In this document: positions 6,400 to 14,926 of the stretch, one piece after another
How positions within the stretch are numbered: position 1 is the stretch's first letter
How the letters are laid out: the number at the start of each line of letters is the position of its first letter
Source of the DNA: Maricaulis sp965657935
Lineage (GTDB): Bacteria > Pseudomonadota > Alphaproteobacteria > Caulobacterales > Maricaulaceae
Direction of reading: 5' to 3'
Assembly (NCBI GenBank): GCA_965657935.1
Contig: CBFHQE010000028.1
Coordinates: forward strand, 1 to 25,394
DNA: 25,394 nucleotides
The notes under the pieces: generated by a model
Told to the model about the DNA's origin: nothing
The model's input: the letters and a program-made list of their open reading frames with translations, nothing else
The model's database searches: none
Made by a program: the position numbers and the translations under genes

Positions 6400-8139
6400 T
6401 TGAAAGGTTTAACCCTCTTTGCCCTTGCCGGTCTGTTGGCAAGCCTGTGCACCTCCGCTTCTGCCGCGCAACCGCTGGCGGACTTTTGCTGCGTGGAGGA
6501 TGTGGCCGTGTCCGACGGAATCCGTCGCGCGATCAGTGTCGAGGCGGCTTCCGCCATCACGCCCTGGCAACGGGCACGCATCGCAGCGGACCGGGCAAGA
6601 CGGTATCTGCGATCTCAGGGCTATTTTGCCGCCGAAATCATGCCTGCCCTGGGTGAGAGCGAGACCGCGCAACTCCGCATCCAGCCAGGCGCGCGTTTCG
6701 CCTATGGTGAGATCCGGGTCGAGACCGGTGTCGAAGCGGGTGTAACTGCCGGGGAAAATCTTGATGCCCGGCAAGTGATTTCCGAAACGCTGGACCTGTC
6801 TCCAGCCTCGCCCTATCAGGCTGAGGCCCTGCTGGCGGCGGAACGGCGCGGATTGCAGGCCTTGCAGGACGCAGGCTGGCCGGATGCGACCCGCGGCGAA
6901 CGCACAATCACGGTGGATCATGCCCGCCAGGCCATCGACATTATCCTTCGTTATCAGCCGGGGCCTCGCCTACGTCTTGGCCAGGTTCAACTGCGGGGGG
7001 ATGGCTGGAATGAGGACTATATTCTCGGCCTGTCCGAAATGGAGCCGGGAGCGGATCTGCGTCTGAGTGATCTGCAGGCCTACCGCGCTCGTCTGACCGC
7101 ATTGGAGAGTGTTTCAGAGGCCCGGTTGAACGTGCAAGATGCCGGCGAGGCCCGGGTGCGCGATATCCGGATTGAGCTGGAGCATGCCCCGCGCCATGTC
7201 GCTGAAATCGCGCTGAGTTATTCCACCAGCAATGGCGGCGGTGCGACAACATCACTGAACCGGCGCAATTTGATGGGCGAGGACCAGCTATTCACCTTCA
7301 GGGCCCGGCTTCAGACCCTCAGCCAGGGTGTCGAGGCTTCGCTGAGCTTTCCCCATTGGCGACGTTACGGGCAGACTCTCTTGTTGTCTGCAGGGCTGCA
7401 GTCGCAGGAAACCGACGCATTCGATCAGCAGGAGTTTGCCGCCGGTTTCAACCTTAACCGGGCGCTGCGCGACCAATTACAATATGCAGTCGGAGCCGAG
7501 CTGGACTATTCACGGGTGACCAATTCAGAGGGCATCAGCGATGCCATCTCTGTGAATGCCGGCCTGGGTTTGACCCTGGACGCGCGCGATGACCCGCTTG
7601 AGCCAACCCGGGGTTACCGGGCGCATGGCGAGCTGGTGCCAACAGCGACATTTGGTGACACCAACGGCCAGTATGTGCGGGTCGAAGCCAGCGGCAGTGC
7701 CTATTGGCGTGTCCGCGAGAACTGGGTCCTGGCCGCACGCGGTCGTATCGGGTCGCTGGTTGGCGCGCCGGTTGACGACATCCCGGCCGACCAGCGTTTC
7801 TATGCAGGTGGTGGCGGGTCTGTTCGCGGTTTTGACTATCAGGGCCTCGGCCCTCAGACCGCTGATGGCTTGCCATCGGGCGGGTTGTCCGTCGCGGAGG
7901 CCGGGCTGGAAATGCGATGGCGGGATACGTCGCGCTGGGGTGGTGTGGTGTTTGTCGAAGCCGGAACGGCTGGAGATGATCTTCTGCCTGCCGTGGACGA
8001 CATGCGCGCGGCCGTCGGTGTCGGCGTACGCTATTATCTCGACTTCGCTCCGGTGCGCGTCGACCTGGCAACGCCGCTGGACAGGCGGGATGGCGAGACA
8101 CCTGTGCATCTCTATTTCAGCATCGGACAGGCTTTCTGA
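6400..8139 (+). CDS. tamA: Translocation and assembly module outer-membrane protein TamA
   Basis: 579 residues of the Omp85/BamA family. A signal peptide (residues 1-23, ending ASAAQ) is followed by POTRA domains (about 30-265) and a C-terminal 16-strand beta-barrel (about 275-579) that ends in phenylalanine (YFSIGQAF), as outer-membrane insertion signals do. The barrel contains the diagnostic loop-6 motif VRGF at 475-478, inside GGGGSVRGFDYQG. TamA works with TamB to insert certain outer-membrane proteins and in envelope lipid homeostasis. The start is a TTG at 6400: the signal peptide begins there, and AAAGG (6385-6389) sits 10 bases upstream. The stop codon overlaps the tamB start by one base (TGATG), implying translational coupling. 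The length equals that of E. coli TamA (577). The immediately following TamB makes TamA, rather than BamA, the secure choice. Confidence 0.93.
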   Translation: MKGLTLFALAGLLASLCTSASAAQPLADFCCVEDVAVSDGIRRAISVEAASAITPWQRARIAADRARRYLRSQGYFAAEIMPALGESETAQLRIQPGARFAYGEIRVETGVEAGVTAGENLDARQVISETLDLSPASPYQAEALLAAERRGLQALQDAGWPDATRGERTITVDHARQAIDIILRYQPGPRLRLGQVQLRGDGWNEDYILGLSEMEPGADLRLSDLQAYRARLTALESVSEARLNVQDAGEARVRDIRIELEHAPRHVAEIALSYSTSNGGGATTSLNRRNLMGEDQLFTFRARLQTLSQGVEASLSFPHWRRYGQTLLLSAGLQSQETDAFDQQEFAAGFNLNRALRDQLQYAVGAELDYSRVTNSEGISDAISVNAGLGLTLDARDDPLEPTRGYRAHGELVPTATFGDTNGQYVRVEASGSAYWRVRENWVLAARGRIGSLVGAPVDDIPADQRFYAGGGGSVRGFDYQGLGPQTADGLPSGGLSVAEAGLEMRWRDTSRWGGVVFVEAGTAGDDLLPAVDDMRAAVGVGVRYYLDFAPVRVDLATPLDRRDGETPVHLYFSIGQAF

Positions 8140-11100
8140 TGCAGAAAATACGTGACCTGTCCAAAAACCGGTGGCTCCGTGGCGGGGTATTCGGATCCGC
8201 TGGCCTTGTTGTGGTCGGTCTGTTCTCCCTCTTGCTTTTGACCCTGGCGCCGGGCCGGGCGCTGGTGACCTCGGTTCTGGACGGTCGCGAGATGGGGGCG
8301 CTGGGACGGCTCCAGGTCAAGGGGGTGCGCGGTAATGTTCTGGCGCGTTTCACCATTGATCGTCTGACGCTCAGCGACACCGATGGTGAGTGGCTGGTGG
8401 TCGAGAATGTGCGTGGTGACTGGGACAGTCTGAGTGCCCTGTTGCGTCCACTGGTCATCGAGGAGGTCACGGCAGGACAGGTCAGCATTCTTCGGCGACC
8501 CAACGCGCAGTCGCAGGCTGCTGCCGATCGGTCGGCCGGGGGGTTGCCCGACCTGGACCTTCGCAACGCGGAGCTGGAAAACCTGGTCATCGCGCCCGGT
8601 GTGGCCGGGCCCGGGGGGCGCTATTCGGCACAGGCCTGGACGCGGTTTGAGAATGGTGGCGTTGAGGCGCTTGCGATCAGGGCGCAGGGGCTGGCCGACA
8701 ATACGGACCGCATCGCTCTGGAGCTTCGGCGCGACGCGGCAGGCCTGCAGGGCCTTGTCCGCCTGGATGCGGATGGCGATAGTCCGATTGCTCACCTGAT
8801 GCGGCTGGAAGGTCAGGCTGTCAGCCTGCAGGGGGAGCTTTCCGGCGCGGTCCAGGAAGGCCGCGGTGTCTTCGCAGTGAGAGCGGGGCAGGCGGAGCTG
8901 GCCTCCGGCGAGTTGCTTTGGGCGAACGCACAATGGTCGACTGACATGTCCGTCGACCTCGCCGCCTGGCCGTTGCTTGGAGATATGCCGGGCGCAGCGC
9001 TGCAGGAAGCGCGGCTGGCGGCGTCCGGCGAATTGTCTGGACCGGATCTCGGGCGCGCTCGCCTCAGCGCTGATGGTGTCGATGCACAGGTGGAGCGGGA
9101 TGATCTGGAATGGCGCCTGTCTGCTCAACTGGATGGCGAGATGCTGTCGGCGTTTCTTCCGCCCGATGTCGCGTTGGCCAATGCAGGTTTCAGTGGCCGC
9201 CTGGTGCTGGATGGCGGGCAGCGCTTGACCGGGGAGCTGGTGCTCACAGGGCTGCAGCACCGGCAGGGCCACCTCACCGAGCTTGCCGGACCGGTCAACG
9301 TGCTGCGCGATGCCGCAGGGCTGACGATGGAAGCGGACCTTGTCGCTTCCGGATTGACCCTGGCCGAGCCCCGTCTGACCGCGTTGATCGGTGATGAGGC
9401 GTGGATCGTCTTGCAGGCCCGAGCTCTCGGCGAGAGTTATCAACTCGACCGGTTGCATCTGACGACGCCAGCAGTCAGCTTCACCGCGACCGGTGCAATC
9501 GAGTCCGGACACCCTCAGTTCGTGACCCAGCTGGATCTGACGGATGTCGGACGACTTGGGTCGGATCTTTCCGGACCGCTCTCCGTCTCCGTGACAAGCG
9601 AAAACATTGATGAGTACGAGCTCCGGATCATGGCCGATCAGCTCGTCTGGCCGGAGGCAGGCCTTGGGTTTCTGGATGGTCTCGTCGCGACCGGTCAGAT
9701 TGTGCGGCAGGGCGATGATTGGTTGTTTACCGATGGCGAACTGCTCGGCCAGGCGCTTGATCTGGATGTGTCGGGACAAATCGGCTCGGGCGACTGGGCG
9801 GTTGTTGTGGCGGGGGCGGCAAATCTTGAAAGCCTGTCGGGACCGGTTGGTGGTTCCGGTGCGCTGGCGCTTAACCTCGAAGGCCGCAGCGTTCAGGGCC
9901 AGATCACCGTGGATGCCGGCCTGGCCGCGAGCGAAATCGTCGTTGGACAGACACGTTTTGCTGAACCCGAACTGGTCATTCAGTCAGCCCTGGATGGCCG
10001 GGGTGTTGTCGAGGCAAGTTGGGGGCTGAGGGGCGATGTCTCAGAACAGGCGCTGGACCTCTTGGGAACGGCGCGCGTGCATGAGGGGGCGGCTTTTCTT
10101 GATGTGACGGCGGGGCGTTGGGGTGGTGTTGCAGCAACGGGTCGAGCGGCGTTGCAGAACGAGGAGCTGACGATCGGACTGGTGGCCGAGGAGGCGGGCC
10201 GGTTTGCTGCTGTGCTGGACTTTTCCGGTGTCATCTCTGCCCTGTTTGAGGGCCAACTGGACGCGCGGCTGGAAATGCCAGCGCGCCTGATCCCCGGCGG
10301 AAGCCTGGAGGCGACGGAGCTTCTCCTGTCAGGCCCGCTGGACGCGATGATACTCCAGGGTGAACTGGCCGGACAATTGGGGAGGGAATTTGCCCTCGCG
10401 CTTCCGGGCGAGCTTTCGATGTCCGCCAGCGGGATGACAGGCGTGGTGTCGCTGATGGGGGGCTGGGGCGAGGCCGCGATCCGCACCGAAATGCCGATCC
10501 GCCTGCAGGCCGAGCCGGTGCAGGCGCAAGGACGTGTCCTGATGGGGGCAGGCGTGCTTGATCTGACGTTGTCGCCGCAGCGAGTTGACCTGGAAGCCAG
10601 CGATATACCGGCGGATTTGCTGGGATATGTGCGAGGATTGCCGGACCTGACGGGGGCGGTGGCTGCTCGGCTGCAGCTGGCAAATGCGGACGGACACTGG
10701 CAGGGAGATGGTGCCGTGACAGTGCGGGACCTGACATCGCGTCATGATCAGACCGCGCCGATCCTGCAGATCGATGCCGAGCTGGCAATTGATGGCTTCA
10801 ACCGTCTGGACATGCAGGTCGAGGGCGATGCGCTCGTCGTCAGTGTGCGGGCTGAAGAAACAAACGGAGCACTCGACGGAAATATTGCGGCCCGCGGGGA
10901 GATCGCTCCGCTCGCCCGGCTGTTATTACCGCCGACGGCGGACCTGACCGGTCAGGTTGATGTCGCGCTGGACATGGGGGGGCGTGTTGAAGCCCCGATC
11001 GTGACCGGCCGCGCGGCTCTGCAGGATGGGCAGGTGCTCTCGGGCACTTACGGATCCAGTTTCACCGATATCGAGATCAATGCCGTCTTCGCCGGAGACC

Positions 11101-12131
11101 GCCTGCGTATCGATACTTTGAGCATGAGCGATGGAGCAGGCGGGCGCGCCAGCGGGCACGGCGAGTTCCACTTCGAGTCTGAGGCGGGCTATCGCGGCGA
11201 GGCCCAGTTGGAAATGACGCGTATGCGGCTGCTTTCCCTGCCGGATATGGACATGACACTGAGCGGAGCGACGCGTCTTTCGTCGGATGATGCGGGTTGG
11301 TTGCTGTCTGGTCAGTCGACGATTGACCAGCTGCGCGTCAGTCCGGGCAATGGCGGCGAGCAGTCCATTCCAAATCCCGCGGTGACCGAAATCAACTTGC
11401 CGGATGGGCGCGCGCGCAGCGACTATTTCGGGCCGGAAGTGCGCCTGGACTATCGTGTTTCCTCCGAGGAGGGCGTGAGGGTCGCCGGGACGGGTTTCGA
11501 CAGCGAGTGGAGTATCGACCTCGCCGTTTCGGGGCGGCTGTCACAGCCGAGCGTTGCCGGAACGGCGACGCTGAAGGGTGGTGAAGTCTATCTATTGTCT
11601 CGCCCCTTTGACTTGAATAGCGGTCAGGTAAGCCTGGACGGGCGTCTGGAAACAGCCCGGGTCGAGATCAATGCGCGCCACCAGCGCGCCGACCTGACCG
11701 TCGAAGCCCGGATTGCCGGGAATGTGGACTCACCGGAGTTGACGCTGTCCAGCTCGCCGCACCTGCCCCAGGACGAGATCCTGTCGCGCCTCCTGTTCGG
11801 ACGCGACGCGTCGGAATTGTCAGCTTTCGAGGCCGCTCAGATCGCGGCGCAATTATCCGGCTATTCGATGTTCAACGTGATCAATGAACTGCGCGACCGT
11901 GCCGGCGTGGACCGGTTGCGCATCACCTCGAACGCAGATGGCACAATCGCTGTAACCGGCGGGCACCAGATCAGCGAGGATGTCTATCTGGAAGTTGAGA
12001 CAGCAGGGCTATCATCCCTGGCAACGACGCGCGTGGAATGGTCGCTGACACCAGATCTCAGCCTGCTCTCGCGCATCAGCGACGACACCGATGCCTCTGT
12101 CTCCCTGCGCTGGCGCCGCGAGTTCGACTAG
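8139..12131 (+). CDS. tamB: Translocation and assembly module inner-membrane protein TamB
   Basis: 1330 residues. One N-terminal membrane anchor (about 14-37) is followed by a very long periplasmic region of repeated short beta-strands, the beta-taco or bridge-like lipid-transfer fold of AsmA-like proteins, and the conserved TamB C-terminal domain (roughly 1000-1330). That domain is recognisable from LKGGEVYLLSRPFDLNSG, then LSSSPHLPQDEILSRLLFGRD, AAQIAAQLSG, and the terminal SLRWRREFD. TamB spans the periplasm to meet TamA and is implicated in outer-membrane protein insertion and phospholipid transport. It is translationally coupled to tamA. Its stop codon overlaps that of the convergent hydroxylase gene (shared CTAG, 12128-12131), so no terminator lies between them. 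Length is close to that of E. coli TamB (1259). Confidence 0.95.
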   Translation: MQKIRDLSKNRWLRGGVFGSAGLVVVGLFSLLLLTLAPGRALVTSVLDGREMGALGRLQVKGVRGNVLARFTIDRLTLSDTDGEWLVVENVRGDWDSLSALLRPLVIEEVTAGQVSILRRPNAQSQAAADRSAGGLPDLDLRNAELENLVIAPGVAGPGGRYSAQAWTRFENGGVEALAIRAQGLADNTDRIALELRRDAAGLQGLVRLDADGDSPIAHLMRLEGQAVSLQGELSGAVQEGRGVFAVRAGQAELASGELLWANAQWSTDMSVDLAAWPLLGDMPGAALQEARLAASGELSGPDLGRARLSADGVDAQVERDDLEWRLSAQLDGEMLSAFLPPDVALANAGFSGRLVLDGGQRLTGELVLTGLQHRQGHLTELAGPVNVLRDAAGLTMEADLVASGLTLAEPRLTALIGDEAWIVLQARALGESYQLDRLHLTTPAVSFTATGAIESGHPQFVTQLDLTDVGRLGSDLSGPLSVSVTSENIDEYELRIMADQLVWPEAGLGFLDGLVATGQIVRQGDDWLFTDGELLGQALDLDVSGQIGSGDWAVVVAGAANLESLSGPVGGSGALALNLEGRSVQGQITVDAGLAASEIVVGQTRFAEPELVIQSALDGRGVVEASWGLRGDVSEQALDLLGTARVHEGAAFLDVTAGRWGGVAATGRAALQNEELTIGLVAEEAGRFAAVLDFSGVISALFEGQLDARLEMPARLIPGGSLEATELLLSGPLDAMILQGELAGQLGREFALALPGELSMSASGMTGVVSLMGGWGEAAIRTEMPIRLQAEPVQAQGRVLMGAGVLDLTLSPQRVDLEASDIPADLLGYVRGLPDLTGAVAARLQLANADGHWQGDGAVTVRDLTSRHDQTAPILQIDAELAIDGFNRLDMQVEGDALVVSVRAEETNGALDGNIAARGEIAPLARLLLPPTADLTGQVDVALDMGGRVEAPIVTGRAALQDGQVLSGTYGSSFTDIEINAVFAGDRLRIDTLSMSDGAGGRASGHGEFHFESEAGYRGEAQLEMTRMRLLSLPDMDMTLSGATRLSSDDAGWLLSGQSTIDQLRVSPGNGGEQSIPNPAVTEINLPDGRARSDYFGPEVRLDYRVSSEEGVRVAGTGFDSEWSIDLAVSGRLSQPSVAGTATLKGGEVYLLSRPFDLNSGQVSLDGRLETARVEINARHQRADLTVEARIAGNVDSPELTLSSSPHLPQDEILSRLLFGRDASELSAFEAAQIAAQLSGYSMFNVINELRDRAGVDRLRITSNADGTIAVTGGHQISEDVYLEVETAGLSSLATTRVEWSLTPDLSLLSRISDDTDASVSLRWRREFD

Positions 12132-12790
12132 TCCTCGGCCCACATGCGCAGCAGGTTGGAGCGGGTCTTGGACAGCGTGTCGAAAATGGCTGATTTGCCG
12201 TCTTTCTCGAACACGGCACGGCTGGTGAGCTCCAGGTCAAACAGGATTTCGCGCTGATCGGCGCGGCGGACCAGGCTGCGGATCCATCCGACCACCGCCA
12301 GGCGCTCGCCCCCGGTGACCGGGGCAACACGGTGCAGGGCTCCGGTCGGATAAATCACCGCGTCGCCAGGACCCAGCTTGATGGCACTTTCGCCGCCCAT
12401 ATCCTCGATGACCAGCGCGCCACCGTCATAATTTGAAGGGTCTGACAGGAAGAGTGTGAACGACAGGTCTGTACGTCGCCCGCCCATTACTGCGTCATCA
12501 ACATGGGTGCCGTATTCCATGCCTTCTGTATAGCGCGCGACCAGCATGCGTGTGATCGCCTTGGGTTGGGCAAAGGCCTTGTAGAGTGGGTGTTTCTGCA
12601 GGGATTTGCGGACGACCGTGCGAACCGTATCGATCTCGGCGCCACCGGCGAGTTGCTCGTTTTCCTTGACCTGGCGTGCCGCGTATCCCGCGGTGGTCTT
12701 GCCGTCCTGAAAATTGTCCCGGCGGGAGATGAGATCGCACAGGCTGGTCACTTCAGCCTTCGTGCAGACATTTTCCAACTGCAAGAGCAT
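12128..12790 (-). CDS. PKHD-type Fe(II)/2-oxoglutarate-dependent hydroxylase (PiuC/YbiX family)
   Basis: 220 residues, typical for this family of about 225. The double-stranded beta-helix carries the iron triad His96 and Asp98 (YGTHVDD) with His153 (PTGALHRV), and the 2-oxoglutarate-binding Arg163 (GGERLAVVGWIRS). Conserved family text includes RTDLSFTLFLSDPSNYDGGAL, and the N-terminal gate/lid region is intact. Substrates of the family are not known; members such as PiuC are iron-repressed and genetically linked to siderophore receptors. That fits the Fur box at 12800-12814, 10 bases upstream of the start codon, which probably also covers this gene's promoter. AGGA lies about 9 bases before ATG 12790. 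Function beyond hydroxylase class is inferred from context. Confidence 0.93.
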   Translation of the reverse strand: MLLQLENVCTKAEVTSLCDLISRRDNFQDGKTTAGYAARQVKENEQLAGGAEIDTVRTVVRKSLQKHPLYKAFAQPKAITRMLVARYTEGMEYGTHVDDAVMGGRRTDLSFTLFLSDPSNYDGGALVIEDMGGESAIKLGPGDAVIYPTGALHRVAPVTGGERLAVVGWIRSLVRRADQREILFDLELTSRAVFEKDGKSAIFDTLSKTRSNLLRMWAED

Positions 12791-12799
12791 TTTCTGTCC

Positions 12800-12814
12800 T
12801 GAGAATAATTGTCA
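12800..12814. promoter_or_regulatory. Fur box between divergent iron-regulated genes
   Basis: TGAGAATAATTGTCA fits the 7-1-7 Fur inverted repeat (TGATAAT-N-ATTATCA) at 12 of 14 arm positions, and is itself palindromic at six of seven pairs. It overlaps the -35 box of the lipoprotein promoter on the right and lies in the short leader of the hydroxylase gene on the left, so one bound Fur dimer could repress both. Confidence 0.75.
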
Positions 12815-12837
12815 GTTTCATGGCAAGTCGATATGAC
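12809..12837 (+). promoter_or_regulatory. Promoter of the lipoprotein gene
   Basis: -35 TTGTCA (12809-12814, five of six) and -10 TATGAC (12832-12837, four of six) with an ideal 17-bp spacer. The -35 box lies inside the Fur box. The predicted start near 12844 leaves about 40 bases of leader to the AAAGGA ribosome binding site. Confidence 0.5.
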
Positions 12838-12883
12838 TTTGTAGCAGAACAGTTCGCGACGTCGATCAGTGAAAGGACAGGTC

Positions 12884-13747
12884 ATGGGGATCAAGCGTAC
12901 GTCCAAGCTTTGGAGCCAGGTTGGCGCCATGGCCTTGATGGGGGGACTGGCTGCCTGTGGTGGCGAGATGGGCGAGGACGGATCCGAGCACGGTCAGTCG
13001 GTTGACGATCAGACGGCTCTGACCAGCAACGCCGGAGAGGGCGAAGGCGAAGGCGGAGGCGAGGGTGAGAACGAATCCGGCGGTGGCGGGCAGTTCGGCA
13101 TCGACCCCGATCTCGCGCGCCAGGACCCGGTGGTCTATCTGAGCGCCCTGGAAGTCATCCGTGCCCATTACCTGGCGGGAATGGGGGCGCTGGAAGATGG
13201 CGGACGGTCTGCCGCTGCGGAGATGTTCGCCCATCCGATTTCTGAAATCTATGTTGATCTGGAAGACGTGGTTGTCGGTCTCGGTGCCGAGAATTTCCTC
13301 GAGCTGATGACCGACGCCTCCGCCGCGCCCTTTGATGGTCGCAGTGATGAGGATGTCGGTGTTGCCGTGACGCGCGTGCTGGACGCCATCAACGCCGCCG
13401 AGACCTTCGCACCGGCGACCGAAGAGAGTGAGGCCAGCGTTTATTCAATGGTCATGGCGGGGCTGATCCATCGTTCCGTCCTGCAATACCAATTCGCAGC
13501 GGCAGAGCCGCGGGCAGTTGAGGCCTATCTGGACGGTTTTGGGTTCGAGCGCGCAGCGGCTGACATTGCCGGCCGGCAAATGCCGGCGATCCGAATGGAA
13601 AACGCGGCGTTGGCCGATGCCCTGCAAAACGCCCTGGCAGCGCTGGCCGAGGTCTATCCCACGGCGACCCGGCCGGAGACGTTCGACGGCGATATCGATG
13701 GGCTGTTTGCCGCCAGCGACGCGATTACCGCCGTCATCAAGCCCTGA
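12884..13747 (+). CDS. Probable Fur-regulated lipoprotein of unknown function
   Basis: 287 residues from ATG 12884. I prefer this to a GTG at 12869 because AAAGGA (12872-12877) sits 6 bases upstream of it. A lipoprotein signal peptide ends in lipobox LAAC (Cys25). A low-complexity linker rich in Gly and Glu (about residues 45-72) then tethers a helical domain. That domain begins with YLSALEVIRAHYLAGMGALEDG and contains AEMFAHPISEIYVDLEDVV. The pattern resembles helical proteins found beside imelysin/EfeO-type iron-regulated lipoproteins, but I cannot assign it to a family. The divergent Fur-boxed promoter shared with a PKHD hydroxylase supports a role in iron limitation. Asp after the lipobox Cys is absent (Gly-Gly follows), so transfer to the outer membrane is likely by Lol rules of other Gram-negatives. 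Confidence 0.75.
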   Translation: MGIKRTSKLWSQVGAMALMGGLAACGGEMGEDGSEHGQSVDDQTALTSNAGEGEGEGGGEGENESGGGGQFGIDPDLARQDPVVYLSALEVIRAHYLAGMGALEDGGRSAAAEMFAHPISEIYVDLEDVVVGLGAENFLELMTDASAAPFDGRSDEDVGVAVTRVLDAINAAETFAPATEESEASVYSMVMAGLIHRSVLQYQFAAAEPRAVEAYLDGFGFERAAADIAGRQMPAIRMENAALADALQNALAALAEVYPTATRPETFDGDIDGLFAASDAITAVIKP

Positions 13748-13760
13748 GCTGAGCATCGCG

Positions 13761-13816
13761 CCGGAACAAGTTTCCGGTGGAAGGAAGTGGTGACACGGGC
13801 TGTTCCCACTTCCTTC
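13761..13816. terminator. Hairpins between convergent lipoprotein gene and leuB
   Basis: Two inverted repeats lie in the 96-bp convergent gap. CCGGAA (13761-13766) pairs with TTCCGG (13772-13777). An 11-bp perfect stem, GAAGGAAGTGG (13780-13790) / CCACTTCCTTC (13806-13816), has a 15-base loop. Neither is followed by a T-tract, so intrinsic termination is uncertain, but the position suits a bidirectional transcription end or a 3'-end-protecting structure for the long ilv-leu transcript. Confidence 0.45.
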
Positions 13817-13843
13817 TGGCCGGCGACGCAACGCCAACAGGGC

Positions 13844-14926
13844 TCAACCGGTCGCCATGGCCGGTTCGTGGCCGGTGGTCGCGGCTTCCATTCGTTCGAT
13901 GAGACGCATACCCAGCCGGGAACAGGTCAGTTCCCCGCCGAGATCGCCCGTCCATTCCTGGCGGGCATGCATGCGGTCAACGGCTTGCCGGATCAGACCC
14001 GCAGCTTCGCTTTCGCCAAGGCCGGCTTCGAGCAATTGCGCGGCGCTTTCGATTGCTCCAAACGGATTGGCCTTGTCCTGGCCGGCGATATCCGGCGCAG
14101 ACCCATGGATGGGTTCAAACAGACCAGGGCGCCTTGTTCCCAACGATGCTGAGCCCAACAGCCCGATCGAACCGGGTAACATCGAGGCTTCATCGGAGAG
14201 AATGTCCCCGAACATGTTCTCGGTCAGCACCACGTCGAAATCGCGTGGCGCACGCAACAGATGCATGGCCGCCGCATCGACATACATGTGATCCAGCTCG
14301 ACATCGGGATAGTCCCGGCTGCCCAGTTCGCTGACAACGGCCCGCCAGAGCTTGCTGGTTGAAAGCACATTGGCCTTGTCCACCGAGGTCAGCTTGCCGC
14401 GCCGGAGGCGAGCCTGTTCGAAGGCCACATGGGCAACCCGCTCGATTTCCTCTCGGCTGTAGGTGCATTTGTCGCTGGCCGAGTTCTCACTGACTTCGCG
14501 TTCTCCGAAATAAATGCCGCCGGTCAATTCGCGAACGATCAGCATGTCTGCGCCATTGACCAGTTCCTGTCGGAGAGGGGAACGATCAGACAGGGCAGGG
14601 TGAACGCGCGTCGGGCGCAGATTGGCGAACACGCCGAGACCTTTCCGCAGGGCCAGAAGCCCCGCTTCGGGACGTTCCGGTGCAGCATCCCATTTGGGCC
14701 CGCCCACGGCGCCCAGGAAGACCGCATCGGCCGCCTGGCAGGCGTGGAGCGTTTCCGCGGTCAGCGGCTCACCATGGGCATCGATGGATGCGCCCCCGAA
14801 AGGGTGAGTGGTGAAGGTCAGCTTGATCCCGGTTTGAAGAGCCGCTTGTTCCAGTGCGGCGCGGGCGACCCGCGTCACCTCGGGACCAATGCCGTCGCCG
14901 GGCAGTAGGGCGATCGTCCAGCTCAT
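13844..14926 (-). CDS. leuB: 3-isopropylmalate dehydrogenase
   Basis: 360 residues, standard length. It oxidises and decarboxylates 3-isopropylmalate to 4-methyl-2-oxopentanoate with NAD+ and Mg2+ in the cytoplasm, the third leucine-specific step. Visible signatures are LLPGDGIGPEV at residues 7-17, the substrate loop GLGVFANLRPTRV (arginines of the active site), RELTGGIYFGE, DKANVLSTSKLWR, and the metal-binding stretch NMFGDILSDEASML with GSIGLLGSASLG. HGSAPDIAGQDKANP, near the C terminus, is the NAD-binding loop. Last gene of the nine-gene ilv-leu operon. Its ATG overlaps the leuD stop by four bases (14923-14926). Confidence 0.98.
   Translation of the reverse strand: MSWTIALLPGDGIGPEVTRVARAALEQAALQTGIKLTFTTHPFGGASIDAHGEPLTAETLHACQAADAVFLGAVGGPKWDAAPERPEAGLLALRKGLGVFANLRPTRVHPALSDRSPLRQELVNGADMLIVRELTGGIYFGEREVSENSASDKCTYSREEIERVAHVAFEQARLRRGKLTSVDKANVLSTSKLWRAVVSELGSRDYPDVELDHMYVDAAAMHLLRAPRDFDVVLTENMFGDILSDEASMLPGSIGLLGSASLGTRRPGLFEPIHGSAPDIAGQDKANPFGAIESAAQLLEAGLGESEAAGLIRQAVDRMHARQEWTGDLGGELTCSRLGMRLIERMEAATTGHEPAMATG

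Noticed and set aside
8112..9779. 555-codon minus-strand open frame inside tamB
   Set aside because: Shadow of tamB: rich in Arg, Gln, Pro and His without domains, and no ribosome binding site.
12869..12883. GTG start for the lipoprotein
   Set aside because: The AAAGGA ribosome binding site lies inside this extension and is well spaced for ATG 12884, which also gives a normal-length signal peptide.
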